Part shown: positions 7,814 through 16,309 of the stretch, piece after piece
How the letters are laid out: the number at the start of each line of letters is the position of its first letter
Numbering within the stretch: position 1 is the first letter of the stretch
Source: Variibacter gotjawalensis
GTDB taxonomy: Bacteria > Pseudomonadota > Alphaproteobacteria > Rhizobiales > Xanthobacteraceae
NCBI RefSeq assembly: GCF_002355335.1
Contig: NZ_AP014946.1
Span: 4,479,501 to 4,543,500 of the forward strand
Reading direction: 5' to 3'
Length of the DNA: 64,000 nucleotides
Notes under the pieces: generated by a model
Databases searched by the model: none
Told to the model about the DNA's origin: nothing
What the model saw: the letters and a program-made list of their open reading frames with translations, nothing else
Made by a program: the position numbers and the translations under genes

Positions 7814-8773
7814 ATGCTGGCTCGTTTGGCATTTGTCGCAACACTCATGTTAGGAGCTGCCGTTTCGGCTGTTCATGCAGCCGACGATTATCCGAAGAAA
7901 GCAATCCGCATTGTCGTTCCTTTCCCTGGCGGTGCAGGACCGGATCATGTTGCGCGTCTGCTCGGCCAATATTGGCAGGAAGTGCTCGGACAAACGGTAG
8001 TCGTCGAGAATCGCACCGGAGCTCTCGGGAGCATTGGTGCTGCAGAAGTCGCCCGTGCAGCGCCTGATGGATACACAGTCATCATCGGAACAAACACGAC
8101 ACATGCCAGCAACGTGTCGATGATGAAAAACTTGCCGTACGATCCGGTCAAAGATTTTTCGCCAATCATTCGAACGACGACAACCGCAATGGTGTTGCTC
8201 GTGCGCCCGAACTTTCCCGCCAGTAACCTCGCAGAATTCCTAGCGTACGGGCGCGCGCATCCCGGGCTCGCAGCCGGTTTCGGTTCTGGCGCCGCGCAAA
8301 TTTCTGTCGCGCAGTTGCAAAGTCGCGGCAAGCTTTCTCTCATCGCAGCGACGTATCGTGGTGTCCCGCTTGCAATGACTGACGCTATGAGTGGGTCGAT
8401 TGATCTGACATTTGGCGACTTTTCGGTCTCCCTACCCCAAATGCAAGCCGGCACGTTGAAAGGCCTCGGCGTTACCTCGCCTACTCGAAGCACGCTCTTT
8501 CCTGATCTGCCGGCATTGGCAGAGGCGATGCCCGGCTTTCAGGCCGAAATCTGGTATGGGATATTCGCGCCCGCAAACACACCGCAATCGATTGTCGAAA
8601 AGCTGTATCGTGTCAGCAACGACTTTCTCTCGATGCCTGCGACGCGCGACAAGCTTGCAGCCGTTGGCGTTGTCACGGCGCCTATGAAGCCTGACGAGTT
8701 CGGCGTGTTTGTCCGCAGCGAAATTGCGCGTTGGGCGGCCGATGCTAAGGCTGCGAATATCGAGGCGAAATAG
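7814..8773 (+). CDS. Bug-family tripartite tricarboxylate transporter substrate-binding protein
   Basis: A 319-aa periplasmic receptor. The signal peptide ends near VHAADDYP, and the mature start reads YPKKAIRIVVPFPGGAGPDH, followed by VVVENRTGALGSIGAAEVAR and AAPDGYTVIIGT, the hallmarks of the TctC/Bug family. The C-terminal lobe has the FQAEIWYGIFAPANTPQ landmark. It is the first gene of a tightly packed operon with two dehydrogenases, a GntR regulator and an amidohydrolase, and its stop is one base before the next start. It probably imports or senses the acid or lactone substrate of that pathway. No TctAB permease is encoded here. Confidence 0.93.
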   Translation: MLARLAFVATLMLGAAVSAVHAADDYPKKAIRIVVPFPGGAGPDHVARLLGQYWQEVLGQTVVVENRTGALGSIGAAEVARAAPDGYTVIIGTNTTHASNVSMMKNLPYDPVKDFSPIIRTTTTAMVLLVRPNFPASNLAEFLAYGRAHPGLAAGFGSGAAQISVAQLQSRGKLSLIAATYRGVPLAMTDAMSGSIDLTFGDFSVSLPQMQAGTLKGLGVTSPTRSTLFPDLPALAEAMPGFQAEIWYGIFAPANTPQSIVEKLYRVSNDFLSMPATRDKLAAVGVVTAPMKPDEFGVFVRSEIARWAADAKAANIEAK

Positions 8774-8774
8774 C

Positions 8775-9644
8775 ATGCCAGAAACTGCTATCGGCATCGT
8801 CGGCCTCGGCTTGATCGGTTCCGCGATCGCAGATCGGCTCGCTTTAGCGAGCATTCCGGTATGCGGCTTCGACATCGACCCAGAAAGAATGGCGAACTTC
8901 GCTACCTCGGGCGGATCATCTGTGCCCTGGGCGGCTTTGCTAGAATGCAAAGTCATTTTCATTGCGGTGTATGACGGCGCGCAGGCCGAGCGCGTCGTTG
9001 CTGACCTCGCCGCCAGCAAATCAAACCGTACGATCATATGTGTCACGACGTGCGACCGCGACACGATCATGCGGCTGAATGATCTCGCGGACGCCGCAAA
9101 GATGCGTTTTGTCGAAGCACCGATCTCAGGTACGAGCGCTGAGGTCCGCAGCGGAACATCAAGCGTTTTTGTCGGTGCGGATACCGTTTCGCACGAGATT
9201 GCTCGCTCCGTTCTATCCCCGGTATGTTCAAATGTTGTCATTGTGGGCGACGTTGGATCTGCTTGTCTGATGAAACTTGCAATCAATCTCGTTCTGCAGA
9301 GCAACCGCGCCGCGCTCGCGGAGGGAATTGCCTTTGCAGAAGCCGTTGGCATCAGCGGCATATCGTTCCTGCATGCTGCCAAAATATCGGCAGCGTACTC
9401 ACGCGTAATGGAAACAAAGGGAGAAAAAATGCTTCAGCGCGATTTCTCGCCACAGTCGCGCATTGGACAGACCCTCAAAGACGCCGACCTCATTCTCTCG
9501 GCTGCAGAAGCGAACGGACTGAAGCTACGTATGACCAGCGCGCAGCGGGCGATCCTAAGCGACACGATTGCAGCACAAGGGGCCGACGTCGACAGCTGCG
9601 CCGTTATCGCAACTCTATCGACGCGTTCAAAGGCGACGACATGA
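8775..9644 (+). CDS. 3-hydroxyisobutyrate-dehydrogenase-like NAD(P)-dependent oxidoreductase
   Basis: A 289-aa beta-hydroxyacid dehydrogenase. The Rossmann fingerprint GIVGLGLIGSAIADRL is at residues 6-21, the conserved substrate segment is FVEAPISGTSAEVRSG, and the catalytic-lysine helix reads MKLAINLVLQSN. These are the standard elements of the 3-hydroxyisobutyrate/tartronate-semialdehyde reductase family, which oxidises 3-hydroxy acids. ATG 8775 starts directly at the Rossmann fold and follows the Bug stop by one base; its own stop overlaps the next ATG by four bases. The exact substrate is unknown but should be linked to the Bug ligand. Confidence 0.88.
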   Translation: MPETAIGIVGLGLIGSAIADRLALASIPVCGFDIDPERMANFATSGGSSVPWAALLECKVIFIAVYDGAQAERVVADLAASKSNRTIICVTTCDRDTIMRLNDLADAAKMRFVEAPISGTSAEVRSGTSSVFVGADTVSHEIARSVLSPVCSNVVIVGDVGSACLMKLAINLVLQSNRAALAEGIAFAEAVGISGISFLHAAKISAAYSRVMETKGEKMLQRDFSPQSRIGQTLKDADLILSAAEANGLKLRMTSAQRAILSDTIAAQGADVDSCAVIATLSTRSKATT

Positions 9645-10609
9645 TGCGCGCCGCAATCGCCGGGCTCGGCCGATGGGGCCGCGCGATCGTCGCGGCTTCG
9701 CAAGGCTGCAATGAATTGCGTTTCGTCGCCGCCGTAGAACCTGATCTGAATGGTGCCCGAGCGTTTTGTGCGGAGCACAACATCGGTTTGACTGATCAGC
9801 TGCAGGATATCCTCAGCGACAAGACGATCGACGCTGTTTTCATCGTCACGCCACACTCCCTTCATCGTGAGCAGGTTTTGGCGTGTGCTGCCGCGGGAAA
9901 GCATGTGTTTTGCGAGAAGCCGCTGGCACTCAAGGTAGAGGACGCTCGCGCGATGTTCGCCGCGTGCCGTGCGGCGAACGTCAAACTCGCCGTTGGCCAC
10001 AATCGCAGGTTCTGGCCGTCGATGATTGCGCTGCGCGATACAGTTCTTAGCGGCGAGCTGGGCACGCTTCTCCATGTCGAAGGTCACAATAGCAATGAAA
10101 ACTCGAAGGCTGTGCTGGCTGGCTGGCGGCTGTCCGCTACAGAATCTCCAGGAGGCGGATTAACAGGATCAGGCCTCCATATATTGGACAGTATGGTCGC
10201 AATGCTCGGACGAGTGAGCTCGGTTCAAGCTCTCTTAGCCACGCAACGACAAGAGGCGCCTCAGCTGGACACGGCAACCGCCATTTTGAAATTCGCGAGC
10301 GGAATGAGCGGCACTTTGTCCACCATCCGCATGACTCCATATTACTGGCGCGTCCACGTCTTTGGCACCGACGCATCGGCCGAAGTGCTTGGCGAGACAA
10401 GCATGATCCTGCGCAAATCGGGTCAAGCGCCAATACACCGTGAATTTCCGACGACGAATACTTTGCGTGCCGAGATTGATGCCTTTGCGGCGCAGTGCAC
10501 TGCACGTGCATCCTATCCGGTAAACGAGGACGAAGTGACGAACACTCTGGCGGCTTTTGAAGGAATACTTGCTTCGATGCGGAACGGCACGGCTGTCGAG
10601 ATCAAATGA
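9641..10609 (+). CDS. Gfo/Idh/MocA-family oxidoreductase
   Basis: A 322-aa NAD(P)-dependent dehydrogenase. It opens with AAIAGLGRWGRAIVAAS (a GxGxxG-type cofactor loop), then DAVFIVTPHSLHREQVLACA and the family signature GKHVFCEKPLAL, whose EKP lysine is catalytic. The second domain begins near VGHNRRFWPS. Members oxidise or epimerise sugars, inositols and related cyclic polyols. ATG 9641 overlaps the upstream stop (ATGA) and its own stop overlaps the GntR start (ATGA), so three genes are translationally coupled. Pairing with a 3-hydroxyacid dehydrogenase and a lactonase-like amidohydrolase suggests a sugar-acid or polyol pathway; that is inference. Confidence 0.88.
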   Translation: MMRAAIAGLGRWGRAIVAASQGCNELRFVAAVEPDLNGARAFCAEHNIGLTDQLQDILSDKTIDAVFIVTPHSLHREQVLACAAAGKHVFCEKPLALKVEDARAMFAACRAANVKLAVGHNRRFWPSMIALRDTVLSGELGTLLHVEGHNSNENSKAVLAGWRLSATESPGGGLTGSGLHILDSMVAMLGRVSSVQALLATQRQEAPQLDTATAILKFASGMSGTLSTIRMTPYYWRVHVFGTDASAEVLGETSMILRKSGQAPIHREFPTTNTLRAEIDAFAAQCTARASYPVNEDEVTNTLAAFEGILASMRNGTAVEIK

Positions 10610-11358
10610 GGGGACCAGCACCACGCAAGTTGCCACGCTATCGCGAAATCGCTGGCGAACTGCAGCGAGAGATCCGCTCGGGCCAATTTTCGATCGGATC
10701 GCTCCTGCCAATCGAGGCGCAGTTGATGGAGCGCTTCGGAGCGAGCCGGCAGACTATTCGGGAAGCGCTGCGAATTATCTCTGAGCAAGGGCTTATCGTA
10801 CGCCGACCCGGTATCGGATCCATCGTCATATCGGCGGAGCCACCGACGCTTTTCACACACAGTATTGATTCGGCGTCGGAGTGGCTTCGTTATTCGAACG
10901 AAACCTACCGTGAAGTCGTTTCAACTAAAGAGATCACGGCCGACTTTCACGTCGCAGCCTTGCTAAAATGCGAGCCGAAGAAGCGATGGTTTCTGATCGA
11001 AGCGGTCCGACGTGCCGATGCGTTTGCGGCTCCGCTTGGATGGGCTCAGTTCTACGTTTTACCGAAGTTCTCCAGAGTTGTTGAACGCCGCGACCATGGC
11101 CGCACGCCGGTACACGAACAGATTGCCCGAACCTTTGGTCAAGTAATTGAACATGCTCAGCTGGAGGTCTTAGCGCGCGGCATGCCCGCCGATATAGCAC
11201 CCTATCTCGGCGCCGAACCAGATTCGCCATCGCTTACGATGATACGGCGCTACTTCGGACAGAACGACGAGCTCTTCGCTGTCACCGTGACTACGCATCC
11301 GGAAGGCCGATACACGTACGTCATGGATATGCGCCGGGCTTTGAAATCCAACGCGTGA
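10606..11358 (+). CDS. GntR-family transcriptional regulator, HutC/UTRA type
   Basis: A 250-aa regulator. The winged helix-turn-helix covers residues 8-75: LPRYREIAGELQREIRSGQF, LLPIEAQLMERFGASRQTI and GLIVRRPGIGS. A UTRA effector domain fills the rest, with TPVHEQIARTFG and DSPSLTMIRRYF as landmarks. Its ATG overlaps the Gfo/Idh/MocA stop by four bases, so it is made with the enzymes it probably regulates. A candidate operator (TTTGT-N4-ACAAA) lies before the first gene of the operon. Effector unknown. Confidence 0.88.
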   Translation: MRGPAPRKLPRYREIAGELQREIRSGQFSIGSLLPIEAQLMERFGASRQTIREALRIISEQGLIVRRPGIGSIVISAEPPTLFTHSIDSASEWLRYSNETYREVVSTKEITADFHVAALLKCEPKKRWFLIEAVRRADAFAAPLGWAQFYVLPKFSRVVERRDHGRTPVHEQIARTFGQVIEHAQLEVLARGMPADIAPYLGAEPDSPSLTMIRRYFGQNDELFAVTVTTHPEGRYTYVMDMRRALKSNA

Positions 11359-11388
11359 GAGTAGACGCTATCTAACGGTGCCATCCCA

Positions 11389-12282
11389 ATGAAACAGCCA
11401 ATAGTTGACGCTCATCATCATATCTGGCGACAGAAGGATCAGCCCTGGTTGCAAGGGCCTACCGTGCCCCGAATTTTCGGAGCCTATGAGGCTATCAAAA
11501 GAGATTATCCGATCGAAGAGTATCTATCAGATATTGATGGAACTGGCGTTTCGGCGTCGGTCTACGTGCAGACGAATTGGGCACCAGAGCAAGCTGTCGA
11601 TGAAGTCCGCTGGGTGCAATCAGAAGCGGACCGAGCAGGATGGCCTCACGCCATCGTCAGCTTCATTGATCTGCAACGCGACGATGCACCGGAAGTGATG
11701 AGGGGGCAGGCGCAATCGCCCCTCATGCGCGGAGTGCGGCAGCAGCTTCATTGGCACGAGAACCCAATGTATCGCTTCGCTGCAACTCCGGATGCGATGA
11801 ACTCAGTTCGCTTTACGCAAAACCTTGCACGGCTGCAAGATCATGACTGGTTATTCGAGTTGCAGATATTCAGCTCACAGATGAGAAACGGTGCAGCGCT
11901 CGCGGCTCAGTTCCCCGGTATTCGTTTCGTCCTAGCGCATGCAGGAATGCTCGAAGATCTTTCGACAGAAGGACGCCAAACTTGGCGCGAGGGAATGCTT
12001 CGCCTTGCGCAAAACACGAACGTGTATGTCAAACTGTCGGGCCTTGGAACGTTCATTAGAAAGAACGATGCGGATCACATCGCCGATGTCGTTCAAGAAA
12101 CGATCGATATTTTTGGGGCTGAACGTTGTGTCTGGGGCTCAAATTTTCCCATTGAAAAACTCTGGACGAGCTATGGAGCGATTGTTAGTGCGATCGAGGC
12201 CGCGTTGGAATGCTTGGATACGCCGACACGCTCTATGATCTTATTTGATAATGCCAAAAGGCTGTATCGTATCGTCGACTGA
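11389..12282 (+). CDS. Amidohydrolase-2 family hydrolase, COG3618 lactonase-like
   Basis: A 297-aa TIM-barrel hydrolase. It starts VDAHHHIWR, the HxH metal ligands typical of L-fuconolactonase/L-rhamnonolactonase relatives. Later landmarks are SASVYVQTNWAPEQAVDEV, MRGVRQQLHWHE, FVLAHAGML and the C-terminal VWGSNFPIEKLW, where the usual aspartate of GSDFP is replaced by asparagine (GSNFP), as in many COG3618 members. Predicted role: cytoplasmic hydrolysis of a lactone from the same pathway as the two upstream dehydrogenases. It follows the GntR gene by 30 bases and closes the operon. Confidence 0.85.
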   Translation: MKQPIVDAHHHIWRQKDQPWLQGPTVPRIFGAYEAIKRDYPIEEYLSDIDGTGVSASVYVQTNWAPEQAVDEVRWVQSEADRAGWPHAIVSFIDLQRDDAPEVMRGQAQSPLMRGVRQQLHWHENPMYRFAATPDAMNSVRFTQNLARLQDHDWLFELQIFSSQMRNGAALAAQFPGIRFVLAHAGMLEDLSTEGRQTWREGMLRLAQNTNVYVKLSGLGTFIRKNDADHIADVVQETIDIFGAERCVWGSNFPIEKLWTSYGAIVSAIEAALECLDTPTRSMILFDNAKRLYRIVD

Positions 12283-12604
12283 GAGCCCTGCTTTCCCGCG
12301 GCGGCCACTGCTTGCAGCGCAACTCTACTAGAGCAACGCGCAATCGATCGAATAACGCGCTTCGGATGGAGGGCAGCTTTTGATTGACAGCGACCCTTAG
12401 CAGATGGCCCGTTCGTGTCCTCCCAACTTTAGGGGGCGCGCTCTCCTCATCCGCCAATCAAGGCCAAAGAGAACTCGCATCAGTTCGTCCTTGAACCAAG
12501 CGTGCCACGTCTGCGGTGTCTCGGTCGCCGAACAGCAGCTTGCTGCAAAGCTTAAGCCGAAATTCGAAAGGCCTCTTACGGTCCCATTCCAGACACTGCA
12601 CTCG
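12283..12604. other. Intergenic between the catabolic operon and the recombinase
   Basis: No credible gene, tRNA or clear terminator. This is where one flank of the recombinase-borne element would lie, but I cannot identify an attachment core by eye. Confidence 0.4.
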
Positions 12605-14092
12605 TCACCAAACCACCGACTTTCGAGCGAGCTCTGATGTATGAACGATGGAATGCGTCCCATTAACTATGCTCCGAATGACCTCTGGAGAAAGAAACGC
12701 TAGCGTCAAATGCATGCGTGCTGACCTAGGCGTCACCTTGAGGCGTTCCGCTAGCTCGTCGAGCGACCGAATCTCTCCTCGTAAAAAGCGATCGAGCGAC
12801 CGCCTCGCCAACGCAATCGCTTTGATAGCGCGACTGCTTGACTCTGATATTGGTGGCTGGTTGAGTCCATGGGCTATTCCTTTTGCCGCGCATTTGGGGA
12901 TCGGCGTCCAAGGAATTTGAATAACGGATTCGAAGCTTTGATCCATCAAGAAGCAGTCGATGCTTTTCGAGCGCACAACAATTTTTGCGATATGTAATGG
13001 CTCATCGCGTTGTTGGTTTTCCGATTGCAAAGCTTCAGCAACTCGGCGCTCAACCTCTGGCGCAGATATGCGCATCACAGTCCCAGCTTCGTTTTTGCGC
13101 CCTTGCGTGCATGCTGCGGAGATGTAGTAGCGATAGTAGACGTTGCGTTTCCGAGTCGTAGACGGACTCATACGATGACCGCGGTCGTCAAAGATCTTCC
13201 CAGTAAGCGAGAACTCCGATCCGAGACCGCGACTTTTCCGAGCGTGCGCTTGTTCGTTTAGGAGCGATCCGACCACTGCGAAAGTTTTGACATCCACGAT
13301 CGCTTTGTGCTCGCCATCGACATAGTTTCCTCGATGTCCTAACTCGCCCAGGTAGATCCGATTTCGGAGAAGATGCGCGAGCGAGTGCTTGGTGAAAGCG
13401 ACGCCTCCTCTCACCTTTCCGTTCCTGAGCAGAGTTTTCTTCGTCGTTACCCCACTTGAATGCAAATCAACGAGGACGCGGTCCAAGGATTTCAACTCGA
13501 GATAGCGTACAAAAATGCTGCGAACGCAGTCTGCTTCAGGTCGATCGGGAATGAGCTTGCGATCGACAACCGCATAACCGAGCGGCACCGTACCGCCCAT
13601 CCAAATGCCTTTTCGTTTTGAAGCCGCGATTTTGTCGCGAATTCGCTCGCCCGTAACCTCTCGCTCGAATTGAGCGAAAGACAAAAGGACGTTTAGCGTC
13701 AAACGTCCCATGCTTGTCGTTGTGTTGAACGCCTGCGTGACAGACACGAAAGACACGCCATGGCTATCAAAGAGTTCGACCAGGTTGGCAAAGTCAGAAA
13801 GTGACCGTGTTAAGCGATCGACTTTATAGACAATGACATTGTCGATGCGCTTCTCACGAATAGCGGAAAGCAGCTTCTGAAGTCCGGGGCGGTTGATTGA
13901 CCCGCCCGAAAAACCGCCGTCATCGTAGTTGCCGGATGCAAGTCGCCAGCCCTCGTGAGCTTGGCTCTTGATGTAAGCTTCCGAAGCTTCGCGTTGTGCA
14001 TCAAGGGAATTGAATTCTTGCTCTAGCCCGTATTCGGTCGAGACGCGTGTGTAGATCGCACAACGCAAGATCTTGGGCGTGGACTTAGACAC
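12605..14092 (-). CDS. Large serine recombinase (resolvase N-terminus plus recombinase domain)
   Basis: A 495-aa site-specific recombinase. The N-terminal resolvase domain holds the catalytic serine in CAIYTRVST and the RxSL-like DRLTRSLSDFANLVELF segment; LLSFAQFEREVTGERIRDKI marks the long E helix. A recombinase (Pfam PF07508-type) domain follows (GGTVPLGYAV to the MSPSTTRKR region) with YYISAACTQGRK in place of a full four-cysteine zinc ribbon. The C-terminal tail LDELAERLKVTPRSARMHL looks like a helix-turn-helix. Such enzymes integrate and excise phages and islands. I place the start at GTG 14092, which reduces overlap with DUF2924; ATG 14116 is the alternative. It is the third gene of a DUF3489-DUF2924-recombinase set. 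Confidence 0.9.
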   Translation of the reverse strand: MSKSTPKILRCAIYTRVSTEYGLEQEFNSLDAQREASEAYIKSQAHEGWRLASGNYDDGGFSGGSINRPGLQKLLSAIREKRIDNVIVYKVDRLTRSLSDFANLVELFDSHGVSFVSVTQAFNTTTSMGRLTLNVLLSFAQFEREVTGERIRDKIAASKRKGIWMGGTVPLGYAVVDRKLIPDRPEADCVRSIFVRYLELKSLDRVLVDLHSSGVTTKKTLLRNGKVRGGVAFTKHSLAHLLRNRIYLGELGHRGNYVDGEHKAIVDVKTFAVVGSLLNEQAHARKSRGLGSEFSLTGKIFDDRGHRMSPSTTRKRNVYYRYYISAACTQGRKNEAGTVMRISAPEVERRVAEALQSENQQRDEPLHIAKIVVRSKSIDCFLMDQSFESVIQIPWTPIPKCAAKGIAHGLNQPPISESSSRAIKAIALARRSLDRFLRGEIRSLDELAERLKVTPRSARMHLTLAFLSPEVIRSIVNGTHSIVHTSELARKSVVW

Positions 14093-14594
14093 GCTTGCCA
14101 ACCTGCGCCTTAGCACGAGGCGCTATTTTTTCGCGAAGACCAAAGAAACGCGGCCCGTTCCACCGTGTTCCCGTGATGGCGAAAGCGACTTGAGAAAGAC
14201 TCCGGAAAGTCTGCTCGCCCCAACAATAACCCGTATCAGTGACGGCAACGCGGTGCATAACACGCTCGTATTCGCGGACGAGTATCGTGCCAGTCTTCAG
14301 CCGGCGTGGCGCATCCGGCATTTTGCCTGGTTGGCCCGAGCGTCGCGCTTCCAACCCGTCGGCGACGCGACTAAGATACTGTTCGGTTTCGCGATCAAGA
14401 CCGCCGTAAGCCAGCTCTTGAAGACGATACGCCAGAATCCGAAACAGCAACCATTTTGTCAGATGATCGGGTGGTTCGCATTTTTGCGTCTTGCGCCATT
14501 CTGCTTTCAATTCATCGCGACTGAATTTTTGAAGCGCGATGATCTTACTGGCGATCGCACCAGATCGTCCGTTCGAATTTTTTGCTTCAGTCAC
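14085..14594 (-). CDS. DUF2924 domain-containing protein
   Basis: A 169-aa protein of unknown biochemical role that repeatedly accompanies large serine recombinases in Hyphomicrobiales. Features: an N-terminal helical part with LQKFSRDELKAEWRKTQ, then TKWLLFRILAYRLQELAYGG, and a compact beta-rich end with LKTGTILVREYERVMHRVAV and GYCWGEQTFRSLSQVAFAIT, which match the DUF2924 pattern. GTG 14594 overlaps the DUF3489 stop by four bases, and its end overlaps the recombinase start, so the three are one operon. A role in recombination or its control is inferred from context only. Confidence 0.88.
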   Translation of the reverse strand: MTEAKNSNGRSGAIASKIIALQKFSRDELKAEWRKTQKCEPPDHLTKWLLFRILAYRLQELAYGGLDRETEQYLSRVADGLEARRSGQPGKMPDAPRRLKTGTILVREYERVMHRVAVTDTGYCWGEQTFRSLSQVAFAITGTRWNGPRFFGLREKIAPRAKAQVGKRV

Positions 14595-14884
14595 CGGGAA
14601 GTCCCGATGCGGTAATAACGCTTCTGACGTCGGAGCTCGAACGCTAGATCCAGTCTAAGTTTCCTGCGAATGGTTTTCGTGAAGAACGCGCGGATTGTGT
14701 GCGGCTGCCAGCGGACCGCACGAGCGATTGCATGGATGGTTGCTCCGCTCGGCCGTTTCAGCAGCGCGATAACGATTTGCTGCTTTGATCTACTTTGAAT
14801 CCGATCTGAGGAAGCATCTGTCTTGATAGCTGTTTTCGACTTAAGCCTTACATTTCGCAGCCTTCGGCGACGACGGTCTGTCAT
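14591..14884 (-). CDS. DUF3489 domain-containing protein
   Basis: A 97-aa basic protein. After a very basic N-terminus (MTDRRRRRLRNVRLKSKT) it carries the DUF3489 helix-turn-helix-like part: KQQIVIALLKRPSGATIHAI, then ARAVRWQPHTIRAFF. The family is small, usually encoded beside DUF2924 and a recombinase, and probably binds DNA. AGGAG precedes ATG 14884. It is the first gene of the recombinase operon. Confidence 0.88.
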   Translation of the reverse strand: MTDRRRRRLRNVRLKSKTAIKTDASSDRIQSRSKQQIVIALLKRPSGATIHAIARAVRWQPHTIRAFFTKTIRRKLRLDLAFELRRQKRYYRIGTSR

Positions 14885-15437
14885 GGCGACTCCTGTTATG
14901 CGGGCTTTACTGCCCGCACGACCAGAAGTCGGCCGTGGCTTTAGGGCTCAGGCCGGCAGTAGCGCTGCACCTCTAATCGCAGCAAACCTGCCGCATTGAC
15001 GCTCTCTTACGAACGGAAGTCCAGCAAAGTTCTGCAAAAATTTTGGATCAGTTGCCGCAGGCAGCGCCTCCTTGTGAACGCTAGTTGCCTGACCGTCGGC
15101 CCTCGCGATAGTTGCCGGCTGAGGAGCTAGCTATATAGGCACCGCTTCGGCACGTTTGAGGAAACGATCGCGAACGCGGCGTATAGATCGTACTTACTTC
15201 GTGGCGAGCAAGAACGACAGGCTAATAACTCAGCTCCATCGCGCCGATCGCTCGCCTAATGCCTGCTTGCCGACTGCCCGAAAGTCGCTGATTGCCAAGG
15301 TCTTTAAATTTTCGCGTCCTTCTTATCGCCGAACCGACCGATGCATATGTATCTCTCATCGCGTCCTACCGAGACCGGGGCGGCCGCGACTGAGAGACCC
15401 GTAGCGCTCCCGCCTTCCCGGCGAAAAGGTTAGCTAC
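14885..15437. other. Intergenic, no gene recognised
   Basis: About 550 bases without a convincing coding frame on either strand; short open frames lack ribosome sites and family similarity. It contains the promoter side of the recombinase operon. I see no tRNA. Confidence 0.4.
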
Positions 15438-15581
15438 ATGCCTACGTTATTGCCGAAAACTCATGCTCTTGAAGTAGCGATCGTCGCGCCTGCTGATCAT
15501 ACTCGCGCCTACTTACTGATAGCATTTGGCTTCGTGATCGCAGCGTTTGCGGTGATCTATCCATTGTTAGCCGGCCACTGA
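15438..15581 (+). CDS. 47-aa one-helix membrane micro-protein
   Basis: ATG 15438 to TGA 15581. A 26-residue soluble start (MPTLLPKTHALEVAIVAPA) is followed by a single transmembrane segment, YLLIAFGFVIAAFAVIYPLL. There is no strong Shine-Dalgarno. It is followed 7 bases later by a second micro-protein of the same type, which supports both. Function unknown. Confidence 0.4.
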   Translation: MPTLLPKTHALEVAIVAPADHTRAYLLIAFGFVIAAFAVIYPLLAGH

Positions 15582-15588
15582 CTACAAC

Positions 15589-15696
15589 ATGCGAAATCAC
15601 ACGAAGCGTAATGTTACCTCGAATTTCATCTTCGTCTGGCTCACGCCTATCGTATTTCTTCCGATACTAATCGCTCTGTACGTGGCTGGGTTTTGA
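15589..15696 (+). CDS. 35-aa one-helix membrane micro-protein
   Basis: ATG 15589 to TGA 15696. A basic head (MRNHTKRNVTSN) leads into one hydrophobic helix (FIFVWLTPIVFLPILIALYV). Arranged head to tail with the 47-aa micro-protein. The basic head and helix fit an N-in single-pass protein. Function unknown. Confidence 0.38.
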   Translation: MRNHTKRNVTSNFIFVWLTPIVFLPILIALYVAGF

Positions 15697-15949
15697 GCCA
15701 CCTTAACTAGAATGCAATTGAAGGCACTCAGGTCAGAGCCGGAGTCGCGCCGCGAGGCTTTTTCACCTCGTATGGCGCGCTCCGGTTAGCGTGCTTGCCT
15801 GCTTGTGGCTAGGCTCGCTTTCGGCGTGCGCATGATGCGTGAAAGACCGAGCGCACGATGAGGGTCTCAGACAGACCTGCTGGTGAGCCCGAAGAACCAG
15901 AATTTCGAATTTCTCGAACAGACCAGGCGCAGTTAACTCGCGCCAACCT

Positions 15950-16309
15950 TTAGAGCCTCTCGCCACGATCTGTGAACCCGAGACGACGCACCAATGCAGA
16001 CGCGCTTTGTCTTTGAGTTAACGTCATAGTCTTCAAAAGTGGCTGTGCGGCGGAAAGCACGCGCTTGGCTGCCGATGCCTCAAGCCGCGTTCTCGTTTGA
16101 TAGGTAGAGCCGCCTGGCGCTTGATTCGTCTCCCGCGAAAAGTTTCTAATTGCGCTCGCAACACGAGGCCAAAGGCGCTCCTGGTCGGGCCTCAACTCGA
16201 GAACGGCTTTGGCTTGCGCTATCTGTCCCTCGGATATTTCGGCAGCATGTAATGGCAATGCAATAAGTAGACTCGCAACGGCTACAGCCACTATCTTGGA
16301 TCTAAGCAT
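15950..16309 (-). CDS. Small exported protein, Spy/CpxP (LTXXQ)-like
   Basis: A 119-aa protein with a signal peptide of about 22 residues (cleavage near LHAAEIS). The mature part is helical: AQAKAVLELRPDQERLWPRV, then a linker, then LKTMTLTQRQSASALVRRLG. The LRPDQ and LTQRQ spots match the two LTxxQ-like motifs of the Spy/CpxP family of periplasmic stress chaperones. AGGAA precedes ATG 16309. It stands alone. The family call is tentative because similarity is confined to short motifs. Confidence 0.6.
   Translation of the reverse strand: MLRSKIVAVAVASLLIALPLHAAEISEGQIAQAKAVLELRPDQERLWPRVASAIRNFSRETNQAPGGSTYQTRTRLEASAAKRVLSAAQPLLKTMTLTQRQSASALVRRLGFTDRGERL

Noticed and set aside
8432-9382. 316-aa minus-strand frame across the HIBADH-like gene
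   Set aside because: Spans two rightward genes of a coupled operon and shows only shadow composition.
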